The position numbers were made by a program, and so were the translations under genes. Source: Apostichopus japonicus (lineage: Eukaryota > Echinodermata > Holothuroidea > Aspidochirotida > Stichopodidae). Taken from it: DNA of 64,000 nt. Positions 24,827 through 35,974 of the stretch are shown in pieces (the stretch's first letter is position 1; every line of letters begins with the position of its first letter). The notes beneath the pieces were generated by a model. It saw nothing but the letters and a program-made list of their open reading frames with translations, did no database searches and was not told the DNA's origin. The stretch covers positions 3,921,001 to 3,985,000 of the forward strand of contig NC_092571.1 in the NCBI RefSeq assembly GCF_037975245.1. Direction: 5' to 3'.

Positions 24827-25773
24827 CTGTGGATGGAAGTACCAACAACATGTGCAATATCGCTCTAAAGTCAAGCTGGTTTAAATCTAACAACCAATTC
24901 ACCGACTGTTGTCAGTAGAACAGTGATGTATTCCAATTTGTTTCCAACATAACACATATGTAACATTTTCTTTTACAAGGAGAAATAAATATTGGTGATG
25001 AAACTAAACCAAGTTTGATTTTCTGGTATTTAAAAATGATTCCTTTTTTATAAGAGCGCTGATTTAAAAAAAAAAAAAAAAATTAGCCGCAATTGCTCCG
25101 CAAATTATAGCGAAGGATGGAACATAGTCGACAACTAACCATTAGCATTGCATTTTGACTATTTTGACTGTTTTGTTCAAACCCTGTCCGTTATTTCGCA
25201 GGTAATATTGACTGACAGTTCAGTTCTTTTCAAACAATCAGAATTTGAAAAGTGTTGCTCGCGACTTTCTATAGCTTCAAGGCTGGTAGCCTGCTAACAT
25301 CCCAAGCACCATGTACCGTTAAGAATCTTGCTATTATGCAAAAGACAAACAGGAAACGTATTTACATATTTAATGCTGTTCATTAGAGTTCTTAAAATTT
25401 CCTTCCTGTACACTCCAAACTGAGAATTGAATTGATATCCTGTCCTTAATGGAGTATGCCAGAGATTGTCATATCAGGGACTTTAGAGGTTTGAAGTATC
25501 TAATATTTCTCACCAAATGTAAAGCATACGTGGTTGCGTTTTAAAATCTTGCCAATCAAAATCTCAAAGTATAAGTTTCAGATATTAATTTTTACTAGTG
25601 AAGTTTCGTAACGTTTTTCTTGCCTCTCTGGTTTGCTAGTTTTCCTAATATACTCAGCAACTGTTCAAGTTGACATACAACTAACTTTAAACTTGATTAC
25701 TTTTGTGCAAAACGCACATCATGGAACCAACGTTATGTAACTCAAACTTAAAATATATTTTCGTCCAACCTAC

Positions 25774-26152
25774 CTTCCACTTGTATCACGTATTGTATTT
25801 CTGTTTTATTTATTTTGCAAGTAAAGTTTCCTTCGTGACAAAGTGATACATTTTTTATATGGAGTGTGTTGTTCTCATAAATTTCAACAGTGTCCTTAAA
25901 TGGATCTCTGACATAAACAAAGTTTTCTATTATAAGTTGTCCATTGTGTAACCATCTGCCAATCTCTCCATCGGACAGTGCACACGGAAGTTCAATGAAT
26001 GATGAAGTAGGTACGTAGCACACATGTGTGCAGTTGTCCAATACGGTAATATTCGATGCAATTAGATTGTAACTATTCAGAAAAACGAGCATGAACATTC
26101 TCCAAAGATAAGTCGAGGATACAGTTAAAGTAGCAGTAATCTTCGCTGCCAT
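25774..26152 (-). CDS. Receptor exon 1: signal peptide and one Ig domain
   Basis: ATG at 26152-26150 opens a hydrophobic leader (YLWRMFMLVFLNSYNLIA). One Ig domain follows: ELPCALSDGE (strand B Cys), RWLHNGQL (core Trp), LHIKNVSLCHEGNFTCKI (strand F Cys). Several N-x-S/T sites are present. Donor GAAG|GTAGGT, phase 1. Confidence 0.75.
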
Positions 26153-28205
26153 TGCTTGTGAATCCTCCACAAATCAAGGGATACCTTACTGGTGTCAGAT
26201 TCATGTATTGAATTGAGCAGACATTTGTCGCTGTCATCCCTGCTGTTGCTTCCTTGTCAGTCTTTCTCAGAATGAAGATGACTAAAGCGTGTGTAGTGTT
26301 GTTTTCATGTGAAACTAATAGTAAAGGGTGCATGTAACCAAAGGGAATCCGTGCCTTCTTCTTTTTGCGAAAACTACCCTATATAGGCTACACATCATGT
26401 CCACAATCGGAACACAATTTTTTAACCCTTGGTAGATGCTGGTAGTGTTAAGGAATAGCTGTCAACTAAAAATTCACCTTTGTAACCTCCCTGTGGCGAA
26501 GCGCCTTTAAACACAGCATGTAAAGCACAATAGCATTGCCTGAGCAGCACATTAGTACATCACAATCTGAGAACATGAGCTGGCTGGCTGAATCAACATT
26601 TTGAGATACGTAAGCACAAGTAGTTATCCTGTCGGAACAATATGTTATTTTCCTAATATATAGTAAAATGATAACATATATCTTCCATATTGAAACTAGT
26701 TATTCATAAAGCTTATATTACAAGCCATCATTATTTATTTCTAATTGCTCTTTTATCTTAACCTATTAAGTACGTCAGTAAAAATACAAAACTAGAACGG
26801 AAATATCTCGGGAAAATATACACGTGACATCGACATTACCAAATACGTCAATAATACATGATCTATGCGACAGGTGTATCCAAATTTAACCCAGAGAGTA
26901 ACTTTTTTTTAAACAACTGTGGAAATGAATGTTGGTGATTTGTTTAATGATAATGAACTTATAGTAAGGGAGTTTTCAATCGTTTTTCTGACACATCTTT
27001 CAGCCCACTTGGCCAGAAAGTCCATCATATATGTACTGAGCTAAGCAAATTTGGGCATTGCACTGACATTTGATATACATTTAGTAAGCTACAGGTTTGT
27101 TGTCATTAATCATTTCTTGTGTGCTTTGGGCTAAGTATAGATGTATGAAAGGGACATTTCTCATACTGAAAGTCATCCATGTAATCCATGACATCTATTA
27201 GAATAAGCATTTGATACGTTCTCCTAACCTCAAACTAACCTATATGGTCACTTTTGATTACTGTACATCAACTATACCCATTTTTTGAGCTTTAAAATTC
27301 GCTATGTCATTTCATAAGCAGTCTCAGCATTACATTAAAATTACTGTTTGAAGAGAAAGGAGGAGAAAGGATGTTATCTTTCTCCGCAGACTATTGTCGA
27401 ATTTAAACAATGTGTTTTTAAGGCATTCCATGTGGCTTATGGTGATTATTCGTAATTATTTAGGATAACTGAAGGATTTTTAATTAAAACACAAAGTTCA
27501 AGTATATCAATTTGTGTTTTTGAATCGCACATTGCTAGGCAGCTTGCAAGATCCACTGAAAGTTCCAACGTTTGTAAGATAATATTAAGAAGAAACAAGA
27601 AACCAACAGGGTAACTGCAGTTCATAATGCTTCATTGGAGAGTGTGATGACCTGATTTACCGAAGTACTTACGGACAAGTCTGCTTTACTAATCAGCTAA
27701 AGCAAATGTCCAGAGAAATTATTTGGACCGGTTTGGCATTTATTACTTTGGTATATTTCGTCAATTGAGATTTATTAAGTATAGATTGAGGTTGTTAAGA
27801 CATTACTATCAAAGCAGTTTTTTTTTAATAAAATGAAACTGCCAAAAGGTATGGTGTAATTGAAGTACGAATGGTACACTACGCTCAGTGTAAATTGTTT
27901 TCAAACATTTCGCACTTGGCCCGGCCTAAAGTAAGCTTGCACATTAACTTCATGAGCTTCCTTGCCACTTTATATGTTGATATTGTGTGATATACGTCGG
28001 GAGCGCAGGTGCGTATTGTTATGGTTAAAGGTATATGATGAACAATTTCTCAGTTTGGTATTATATCTTACATTTTGTTTCAGATCTTAGTGTCTTCAAG
28101 TATAATGTTACAGTCACATGTGTGTTAGAAAAGTTCCATTTGCCAAACGTTTGATCTGGATCAATGGTGTCATCTAAGCAGCCAAGGAGAAATTGACACC
28201 ATATA
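26153..28205. other. No gene recognised
   Basis: AT-rich sequence between the receptor's first exon and element 2. It should hold the receptor promoter and 5' UTR, but I cannot identify a core promoter. Confidence 0.4.
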
Positions 28206-28380
28206 CACTGCAAAAACAAATTGGTTAATTTCATAACCAATTCCATTGTTTGGAATGTAATTGGTCAAGCCAACCATTATATTGTTTACTTGTAACCAAC
28301 GTACACCAATTTAGTAGGTAGTCCTGAACATTAGCAATAGGTTAACTACACCAACAATAATTGGTTCTAAGTACGTCATT
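28206..28380. repeat. Left subterminal AACCAATT repeats of element 2
   Basis: Repeated AATTGGTT, AACCAATT and TTGTAACCAAC words follow the terminal repeat. Confidence 0.75.
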
Positions 28381-28600
28381 ATATGAGTCATATCCGTGAC
28401 TTTGTTCTCTGCATGCTTTGGCTCGCCACGCGCGGGAAACCGCTCTCCGTTTAATTGTGTGCGTCCACCACTAGCACTGCACTGCAATTTATTGTGTTAA
28501 CCACCCAGTTACGTACGTACACAACACTGATGAGTGCACTCCAGGCACAACGGCAAGGTGTACCAGGTAAACTAAGCTAATTCCGCTCATTTTAATCGAC

Positions 28601-31600
28601 ATGGACCATTACGTGAAGAACATTCTAACAGAATGGAACCTAGAAATGCTTCACGAAGTCTTTGAAGGTAAGAAGATTATGTAAATTGTGCAGTAATAAT
28701 CAATGTATTGGCATTACTGTAGGCTAAGGTTATACGGCCTAGCCTACCAATGCAACTTTAGTGACATGACAAGCGACGTTCGCCTAGTGTTACCACTAAA
28801 TGTTAAGCCTAACATTATGATATAATAGCGCTGTAGGCCTAGGCCTCCTACAGTGCTGCGTACACTACTGTACCTGCAGGCTGAGGTCTGTCCTAAGCTA
28901 GCACTGGACTAGTGTTATACTTGCTTACTTTTTTTTTAAATTTTGTTTCTCTGGAACTTGGAGGGTAGCTATCCAGTCAAAATGTCCCCAGACCAAAACA
29001 TCCCTGCATTTTTAGCAACCAAAATGTCCCCGCTTTTTACCAAAATGTACATGGTATTGTAATGGCCTATTGCCAGTATTGGGTACAAAAATGTCCCAGC
29101 AGCTAGGAAATGTGAGAGGAATTTGAAAACTGAGTGTAAGGACGGAATTAGGAATGCTGAATTTTTTTCATCAACACGTTTTTATAATGTTAGGCCTGGG
29201 CTACTTGCTCAAGAAGAGGGATGGAATAATGAAGAAAAGTATACTTAGGGCCGTCAACCACTTCAATCCTTCGCATATGGGCTGTATGGTAGTACATTGC
29301 ACCACGTACTAGCCTATATACTAGCCTAGTCACTCATTGTAGCCTATACTAGATGCACGTAACCCAAGCACTCATTGTGTTGCAAGTACTGCAGTAGGCT
29401 AGCACTCTTCAATTTTCCAGAAAACTACTGTGCCTTATCAGTCACACCATCAACTGTGTTTTATTTTAGTTATTTTGCATTAACAAGACTCAGAGATTAA
29501 GTAGCATGCTAAATCATGTTTCAAGAGTGGAGTATATCACACAATTTTAGAAAGGAATAGATGAGACAGTTCTTAAAGGGCTGTTTGCTCGGTGAGGGTG
29601 GGTTTAGTGGCATGTCACATGTCCCCCTAAAAATTATCGCTGCCCCCAAGTACCCCCAACGTCCACCATATGAGATTGACAGCCCACTTTTGTAAATTGA
29701 TGTGTGTTATATTGCTGTAATGTACCCTCCTGTAGAACACTGAGTTTACTACTGTTTTTGAGGGTTCGTGGAGTGCACTATGTAGGCACACAGTGCAAGC
29801 TACTCTATTAATATCAACTGTACACTTCAATATTCTCCCTATTAAATTGTGTGATTAACGGTATCAGCTACAGAACAGTATATCCCATATTTAATCGGCA
29901 ATTGCAAAATGATACAAAAGGCCATAGGTGGAAAGAGTTGGGAAGCTGGGAGGCTCCTCCCTGGGATATTTGTTTACTTGAAGGGAAATTTTAGCATGTG
30001 GAGGGAAAGTTTTGTTTTTTACATGGAAACATGGAAGAAATTGTGGACAATTTTAGTTCAACTCCCTTCCTAGGAGATAAACATTTTTTATCCAGCTCCG
30101 CAAAAGGATTACAGTTGGCATACTGTACTGTAGCTTTACTTGCTACACTCCGCTGTTCTGTAAATGTTTATTCTATTTGGGGTTAACTACAGATTAGACC
30201 AACTTATATACTTGTCTTTTTGCCTTCTGAACAGAAAATGAAATCAACAAAGAAGCATTATTCTTGCTTGGAGAAGAGGATGTAAGGGCATGGATCCCAA
30301 AAACTGGCCCTCGCTTGAAATTTTTGAAGCGTCTAGCAGACCTCAAGGTGAGCCTCCTCTTCGTACTGTAGTTTTGATTCTGTGACTAGGGCTGGGCTCA
30401 TGGGGTACACATGTTATGTATGTAAGAGGGATTTGCCCCTTTCAAGTTTACGGTGGCATCTAAAAGTGTTACATGGTATTAATAGTGATTCCTCAACATA
30501 CATGTGTTACCAGGATGGATGTATGCGAACTTTCACAAGATACTGTTCCTACAGAAAACATTTGGTTAATGTACATTCTGATAAAATGTCTGAAGAGGAA
30601 CCACATAGGCCTACCGATGGACCCTGTGAAAACCATGGGATTGTACCAGCAAATGTAAACCAACAGCAGGACAATGATAGCGAGTCTACATCTGATTATG
30701 AACCTGTTTGTGAAGTTTCACCTGAAATATTAGACTTTGATGAACATGGTGTTTGTACAGAAGCTGCTCTTTTTGTTTCAAAATTGAGATCATGTAGTTC
30801 TATGACCATGTCAAGCACTTCATTTGTTATTGAAAGTGTGTCCAGTATGGTGAAGAACATTGTAGGAAACTTGAAAGCTTCAACAATTGAAAGTTTTAAG
30901 AGGTACGCAGACTCACCAGAGGAACCGTCTGTCATACTTGAGAAACTTGAAGAAAACTTTGATTCACTGAGTGAACCATTTCAAGGTTTAAACTCAGAAT
31001 ATCTGGAGAAGAAGTACTTTTTAGCGACTGGTACACTCGTGCAACCTGAAGAAATTTTGTTAGGTCATAGATTTGAATCGAGGATGCATGCTGAAACTGG
31101 AATTTCTCATCAAGTTCAAATTAAAGATACTTGTTATTACATCCCTCTTAAAGCTATGATGAGGAATTTTCTGCAAGCGCCAGGCGTATGGCAGGCCATG
31201 CAGAGTTATAAATCTCACAATGACAGCATACTAAGAGATTTCCACGATGGTCGTTAGGGTTGATCACTTTAATAGTCGTATGGTGAACGCAAAATTGGGG
31301 CAAAAACTTTCTGCAACTCCCTCCTCACATAGATGTGTAAGGCATTACTGTGGAGGGTTTTTAAAAGCTTACTTTATTCTGTTATGGCATGAGAATAACT
31401 CTGTGTTTGTTTATGTATTCTTTATCAGGATTACAAGAACTGACTGATGATGAAGTAGGGGAAAGAAAGGCCTGGCTTCGTCATAATCTTGCTCCATCTG
31501 ACACTGTACAGCAATATATGAGGGAGACACAAACAGCACGGCTCTCATGGATACACGGGGATGAGCAACCTTCGCTGAATAAAATTTTGGAGGAATATCC

Positions 31601-32574
31601 AAGATTCAAGGACCCCAGCGGCCACCACTGGGTATGGAATACTGTACTGTAGTCCTATTGTTTCTCTGATTGTGATGACTTTTGCAGGAATGCTCATGAC
31701 AATTGTATTTAGTTTGCACAAGTTAGTTATTATCATGCATTAAATTGTCAAATTCATTAAAGTGGGTATGACACGGCCAAAGTAAGTTTCTCAGTAAATG
31801 ATCTTTGGGTACAACTTGAAATAAAGCGAATGTTTTCCCGACTAAACTAGTACGTCCATAAACACAGGAATACGACCTTGTGAATTCCCAATTACAGGCC
31901 AGACTCAGCCCGTCTGAAATCTGAAAGCGAAAAAACGTATGTGCGCGTATCAAGCTCGTGACGTCATTGGAGGCACGGTTAGTAACCAGCCTAGTAACAC
32001 TGTACCAGGCAACTCATGTTTTATCTATCCGTCCTTATTGCAACTTTTATGATACTGTTTTTATGATTTCAAGTGTAAACATTCAATTAAGTGTGCTATA
32101 AAACTAAAGCCATTTTACCAAGTGGTTTCTCTGATCAGTATTATGAATTCTACCATTAAAATTGTCTTGACAGCAGTTTCCCTTTTCTGATAGGCTATTG
32201 TTCTCATTATAAAACTATGCACAATATTGCTGTTTACTTTCTTCAGAAAGGTTGGAATGGCAAATGTTTTAACAATGCAGATTCCGTCCATAGTGCTTGC
32301 CTGCCCGCAGGTCGTAGTAATTAGCACCTCCATTCTGGATGTTCAGCAAGTCTTTGTATTTTTGAACAACATTGTCTATTCAGTGCCCTCAGTTGTTAAA
32401 GGCATAGATGTCTGCTTTAAAACTTTTCAGGTCTTCCATATTGAATATCCATTGGAGTGTAAGTCTCCGTGGACCTTTCTGCAGAGAGGCATTTATAATA
32501 TTGAAACACAGTATGATTCTGTAACACCACGGGTAAGAGAACTGCTGTCGATCCTGAGACTGGACTCTGACTAA
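28601..32574 (+). CDS. SAMD3-like gene of element 2 (SAM domain + C-terminal domain)
   Basis: Exon 1 (28601-28667) starts MDHYVKNILTEWNLEMLHEV. Exon 2 (30235-30347) continues NEINKEALFLLGEEDVRAW and TGPRLKFLKRLADLK; together they form a sterile alpha motif (about residues 4-58). Exon 3 (31429-31631) reads LTDDEVGERKAWLRHNLAPS and LSWIHGDEQPSLNKILEEYP. The last exon (32311-32574) reads VVVISTSILDVQQVFVFLNN, VVKGIDVCFKTFQVFHIEYP and PWTFLQRGIY, then TAA. These blocks follow the order in fish SAMD3-like proteins. Exon 2 ends in phase 0 but exon 3 needs phase 1, and the family's middle is missing between exons 3 and 4, so internal pieces are lost or unseen. The role is unknown; SAM domains mediate protein-protein or RNA contacts. 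Confidence 0.7.
30400..31257 (+). CDS. C2H2 zinc-finger protein of element 2, truncated
   Basis: The likely start is ATG at 30400. Two C2H2 fingers open it: YTCYVCKRDLPLSSLRWHLK with VLHG, and YMCYQDGCMRTFTRYCSYRK with HLVNVH. An acidic linker (NDSESTSDYEPVCEVSPE) follows, then FVSKLRSCSSMTMSSTSFVI, PEEILLGHRFESR and YYIPLKAMMRNFLQAPGVWQ up to ILRDFHDGR and TAG. I recall fish and cnidarian proteins with this finger pair and the L-R-D-F-x-D-G block, which continue with a large domain containing YYDDxExxNPLGSK. Here the frame ends at the LRDF block, so that domain is absent. It sits between SAM exons 2 and 3 on the same strand. DNA binding to the terminal repeats would suit a transposon protein, but that is inference. 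Confidence 0.65.
   Translation: MGYTCYVCKRDLPLSSLRWHLKVLHGINSDSSTYMCYQDGCMRTFTRYCSYRKHLVNVHSDKMSEEEPHRPTDGPCENHGIVPANVNQQQDNDSESTSDYEPVCEVSPEILDFDEHGVCTEAALFVSKLRSCSSMTMSSTSFVIESVSSMVKNIVGNLKASTIESFKRYADSPEEPSVILEKLEENFDSLSEPFQGLNSEYLEKKYFLATGTLVQPEEILLGHRFESRMHAETGISHQVQIKDTCYYIPLKAMMRNFLQAPGVWQAMQSYKSHNDSILRDFHDGR
32018..32310 (+). repeat. Intragenic direct duplication, first copy
   Basis: Nearly identical to 33248-33538 (GTTTTATCTATCCGTCCTTA to GTGCTTGCCTGCCC). The copy ends at the acceptor of the last SAMD3-like exon. Confidence 0.9.
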
Positions 32575-33247
32575 ACTATGGTGGACATGTGCAAGGCTTC
32601 TGCTTGGCCATTAAAGGGGCTTATTGAGTTGATATTGAATATTTTTTGACAAGTCTGAAAAGAGATCATTGCATGACAATATTTGTAATTAGCCTCCTTA
32701 TTCATGTATCACTTCCTGTAGTTACTGAAAATGTTGGAAATTGGTGTTTTTGTGGACGGGTTGCATAACTATTAATACTTGCAATACCAGGGAGGGGGGT
32801 GTTACATGTCCCTTTTTGTAAATTTTATAAATTTTTATGGAATAAAAAACAGGCAAAGTTAACATGTTACAATGTGACTGAATTTAAGTCTGATGTAATG
32901 CATACCATGAAAGTATGTCACCCAACTTTTTATGGCATGCAGTTTTAGAGTATGAATTTCTGACCCTTGATATCTGTTTATTATAACCATGTTTGTACTC
33001 CTTAAGTATCATTTGTTTTATTACTTGAAGATACTAAACATCCACCTGAGTTATATGATAAGGTTTCAGTGGAGTAAGGGTTAAAATCTTTCATTCATTT
33101 GTCCGTCCACTAATTTTGGTTATGTTGTTACTCAAACTGATGAAGTTTTCTGAATATTAAAGCTTGGGAACGTTTGTTTTTGAAGCTTTTCTTCAAATTG
33201 AACAGCTATAGTTTTCCTTATATTTAGCAACATGAATTTTTGGGGAA

Positions 33248-33538
33248 TGTTTTATCTATCCGTCCTTATTGCAACTTTTATGATACTGTTTTTATGATTT
33301 CAAGTGTAAACATTCAACTAAGTGTGCTATAAAACTAAAGCCATTTTACCAAGTGGTTTCTCTGATCAGTATTATGAATTCTACCATTAAAATTGTCTTG
33401 ACAGCAGTTTCCCTTTTCTGATAGGCTATTGTGCTCATTATAAAACTATGCACAATATTGCTGTTTACTTTCTTCAGAAAGGTTGGAATGGCAAATGTTT
33501 TAACAATGCAGATTCCGTCCATAGTGCTTGCCTGCCCT
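33248..33538 (+). repeat. Intragenic direct duplication, second copy
   Basis: Second copy of 32018-32310. After CCTGCCC it continues into TTTATTTAATAAAAG, so the exon was not duplicated with the intron end. Confidence 0.9.
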
Positions 33539-33859
33539 TTATTTAATAAAAGCTCCATTTCCTGTTGTTTTTTTCTTTATTTGCACACGCACAGTCGGCA
33601 CAGAAAATTGTAAAATCTTATATGCATTGTTGCATCGATATTGTTTCTTTGCAAATGAACTAACCTTGACTGTATACCTCATATCATCCTTGCCATATCA
33701 TTTTATGTAAATTGCATGCTGTTGTAGAGTTCCAAGAGCAATACATGATTGTGTTAAAGCTATAATACCATAAAAAAATGTTGTTCGATTCATTTTTGGC
33801 CTACACTGGAGAGCTGCAGTGCTGGACGCTGGAACAGATGAGGGAGAGCTGACTGAAGT

Positions 33860-34106
33860 CAACAACCAATAACCAATTAATTGGTTAAGGAACAGGATTG
33901 GTTATGTCAACCACATAAATTGGTTGCATAATTGGTGGACTTAACCAATTTTATTGGTTAATGTAACCAATTTTCATTGTTTAATGACTTAACCAATTGA
34001 TGTTGGTTATGGTAGCCAATTTATTGGTGGGACTCACAACAAGTGATCAAATTGGTTGAAATTAACCATTTTTTTGGTTGCATTCAACCAATTTGTTTTT
34101 GCAGTG
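33860..34106. repeat. Right subterminal AACCAATT repeats of element 2
   Basis: At least ten AACCAAT / ATTGGTT words in alternating orientation lead to GTTTTTGCAGTG at the end. Confidence 0.85.
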
Positions 34107-34279
34107 TAGGCTTGACTTGTACATCGATCTTGACGACTTTTCGAGACAGCTTGATTTAAAATGACGTATTTGCAGTCATTATCATTTCATCATGCCATCC
34201 ATATCTGCCAAAAAGAAATGGGAAATTTTGCTGACAAAATGTATCGACAAAAAGATGAAGACTGACTCACAACATATAT

Positions 34280-35260
34280 AGTCCTCGACGTAACAGATTT
34301 ACATAAATCTTATCCCATCAAAAAGGGAAAAAGAACTTCAAATGTCCTAAAATAGATCCTTGTGGATCACCACATACATTATTTCATCGTCTCTGAATCT
34401 ACATTGTTGAAAGTTGTGAATTGCAGAATTTGATAAATTCTTCCAGCCAGTCAAGACCGATGCCTCTATACCATTAGGAGATAAACAGAATTTGGTGGTC
34501 CATGGTATCAAACGCTTTCGAAAAATCTAAGAAGGCACCCACTGAAATCATGTTCTTATCCATAGCATCGTACATACAATCCAAAGCATCCGTTAGAGCC
34601 AGCTCAGTTGAATGTCCTGTGGAAAATGGTATTGCACTTTGAACAAAATACCATGCGTACTAGCAAAACTGTAAATTCGGTTTAAACTATTCTTTCGAAT
34701 ATCTTGAAGGAAAATCCTTATTAGACAGAAACTGGACAATTATTGTTCACCTTTTTTTTCAACAGGAATGACTTTGGCTGTTTTTAGTTGGTCAGAAACA
34801 ATAACAGTAGATACAAATAAATTAGTAATGTAAGCAAGGTGTTTAACAATAAAATTTATTTGTTTTCATTCATTATCAAACCAGCAGAATTATTTCCTCC
34901 CAAAAATATTTCATGTGATGAATGGGATGGAATTCTCTTATTCAACATGTAACAGTACAGGGAAGTACTTACAGATCTGCCAGTACTTCCAAAACTCCAA
35001 GAGTAAGGTGTATCGTAGGTATGGTTTCCACATATCCACCAGAAACTGGACAATAATTGTCACTAGCTTCACCTTTTTTCAACAGGAATGACTTTGGCTA
35101 TTTTTAATTGGTTGGAATCAATACCAGTAGATAAAAATAAATTAGTAATGTAAGCAAGGTGCTGAACAATAAAGTTAATTTGTTTTCATTCATTATCAAA
35201 ACCAGCAGAATTATTTCGTCCCAAAAATATATCATGTGATGAATGGAATTTTCTTATTCA
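34280..35260 (-). pseudogene. LINE reverse-transcriptase remnant with internal tandem duplication
   Basis: On the minus strand are QLKTAKVIPVEKKGE (fingers motif, twice, near 35075 and 34775), FLDFSKAFDTMDHQIL (near 34500) and GDPQGSILGHL (near 34370): RT motifs in correct order with stops between. About 220 bp is present twice (34735-34960 and 35035-35260). A different and older copy than the LINE at 35737-40440. Confidence 0.75.
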
Positions 35261-35269
35261 ACATGTAAC

Positions 35270-35680
35270 CAGGGGCGTAGCGAGCGGGGGGTGTGGGGGG
35301 TGTCACACCCCCCCCCCCCCCAATAATTTGGTCGCTGTCGGCAAATTTTGGGTCTGTCGGCAAAAAGAGAAAAGGTGAAGAGAGCGGAAGGGGAAGAAAG
35401 AAGGAAAGCTGAATAGAGAAAAGGAGAACGGGAGCTTCTTCCGTGCCAAATTTGACTTAAAATATGCACCAGATTGCATCTAAGGACGTTTCAAACTAAA
35501 AAATTTACAAAGGGGAGGGGGACACCCCCTCCCCTTAGACCCCTCCCCCATTTCAGTCACCACTTCCAGATCCGTCGGCAAATCAAATTTGACTTAAAAT
35601 ATACACCAGATTGCATCTAAGGACGTTTCAAAACTAAAAATTTTCAAAAGGGGAGGGGGACACCTGTGTTAAGTTTGATG
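35270..35680. mobile_element. hAT-like non-autonomous element fragment
   Basis: CAGGGGCGTAGCGAGC followed by G and C runs is a typical hAT-like end. A block with TTTGACTTAAAATAT, CACCAGATTGCATCTAAGGA and GGGGAGGGGGACACC occurs twice (about 35450-35528 and 35588-35665). The right boundary was not found. Confidence 0.4.
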
Positions 35681-35738
35681 TAGCCTACCTCTCAAAGAAG
35701 AATAGAACCACACCCTTCAATTAACGCATGCTGTCATA

Positions 35739-35763
35739 ATTCAATTTAATTCAATTCAATTCA
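35739..35763 (-). repeat. (TTGAA)n 3' tail of the LINE
   Basis: Plus-strand ATTCAATTTAATTCAATTCA; read on the LINE strand it is the tandem pentamer ending the retrotransposon. Confidence 0.8.
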
Positions 35764-35974
35764 TAAGACTTTATTTCAATCTCTCGCATTAAAGTATGCA
35801 ATTATGACAATAGACGTGGGTAAATGTATAAGAGAACAAGAGATTGAGGAGTGCCAACAAGAAGCTCTGCAGAGCTTGTTTACGTTGACACCCCTTTACA
35901 AATAAAACATAGAAAGAAAGCTTAAGTATACAGAGAAAACAGAACAAAGATGGCAAAGAAAGGAAAATACAAAA

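Larger units (their letters stand above)
15689..26152 (-). pseudogene. Ig-transmembrane-tyrosine-kinase-like receptor (degenerate kinase)
   Basis: Nine exons in order on the minus strand: 26152-25774 (signal peptide, Ig), 24826-24599 (stalk, membrane segment), 21104-20901, 20667-20533, 19178-18993, 18329-18246, 17040-16930, 16737-16641 and 15827-15689 (kinase domain to stop). Phases at all kinase-exon junctions agree once three lesions are allowed for: TAA at 20654-20656, one extra base near 19005, one missing base near 16982. No juxtamembrane exon was found between 24599 and 21104. The kinase has the beta-3 Lys (IIAKTLSG), but the Gly loop is GREMFRYY, HPEL stands where HRD is expected, and DFW replaces DFG. 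Even repaired it is probably catalytically dead. The protein would be a cell-surface receptor. Pseudogene, or assembly errors at T runs. Confidence 0.7.
28206..34106. mobile_element. Element 2: CACTG-terminal DNA transposon carrying a SAMD3-like gene
   Basis: The left end CACTGCAAAAACAAATTGG is matched exactly, inverted, at the right end, and both ends are bordered by TA (28204-28205, 34107-34108). The last 260 bp on the right and first 170 bp on the left are dense with AACCAATT / AATTGGTT repeats in both orientations. Inside, on the plus strand, are four exons of a SAMD3-like gene and a C2H2 ORF. Length 5.9 kb. CACTG ends resemble the CACTA/EnSpm (CMC) group, whose fish members also begin CACTGCAAAA and have subterminal repeats. 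No DDE transposase is recognised, so this copy is probably non-autonomous. Confidence 0.85.
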
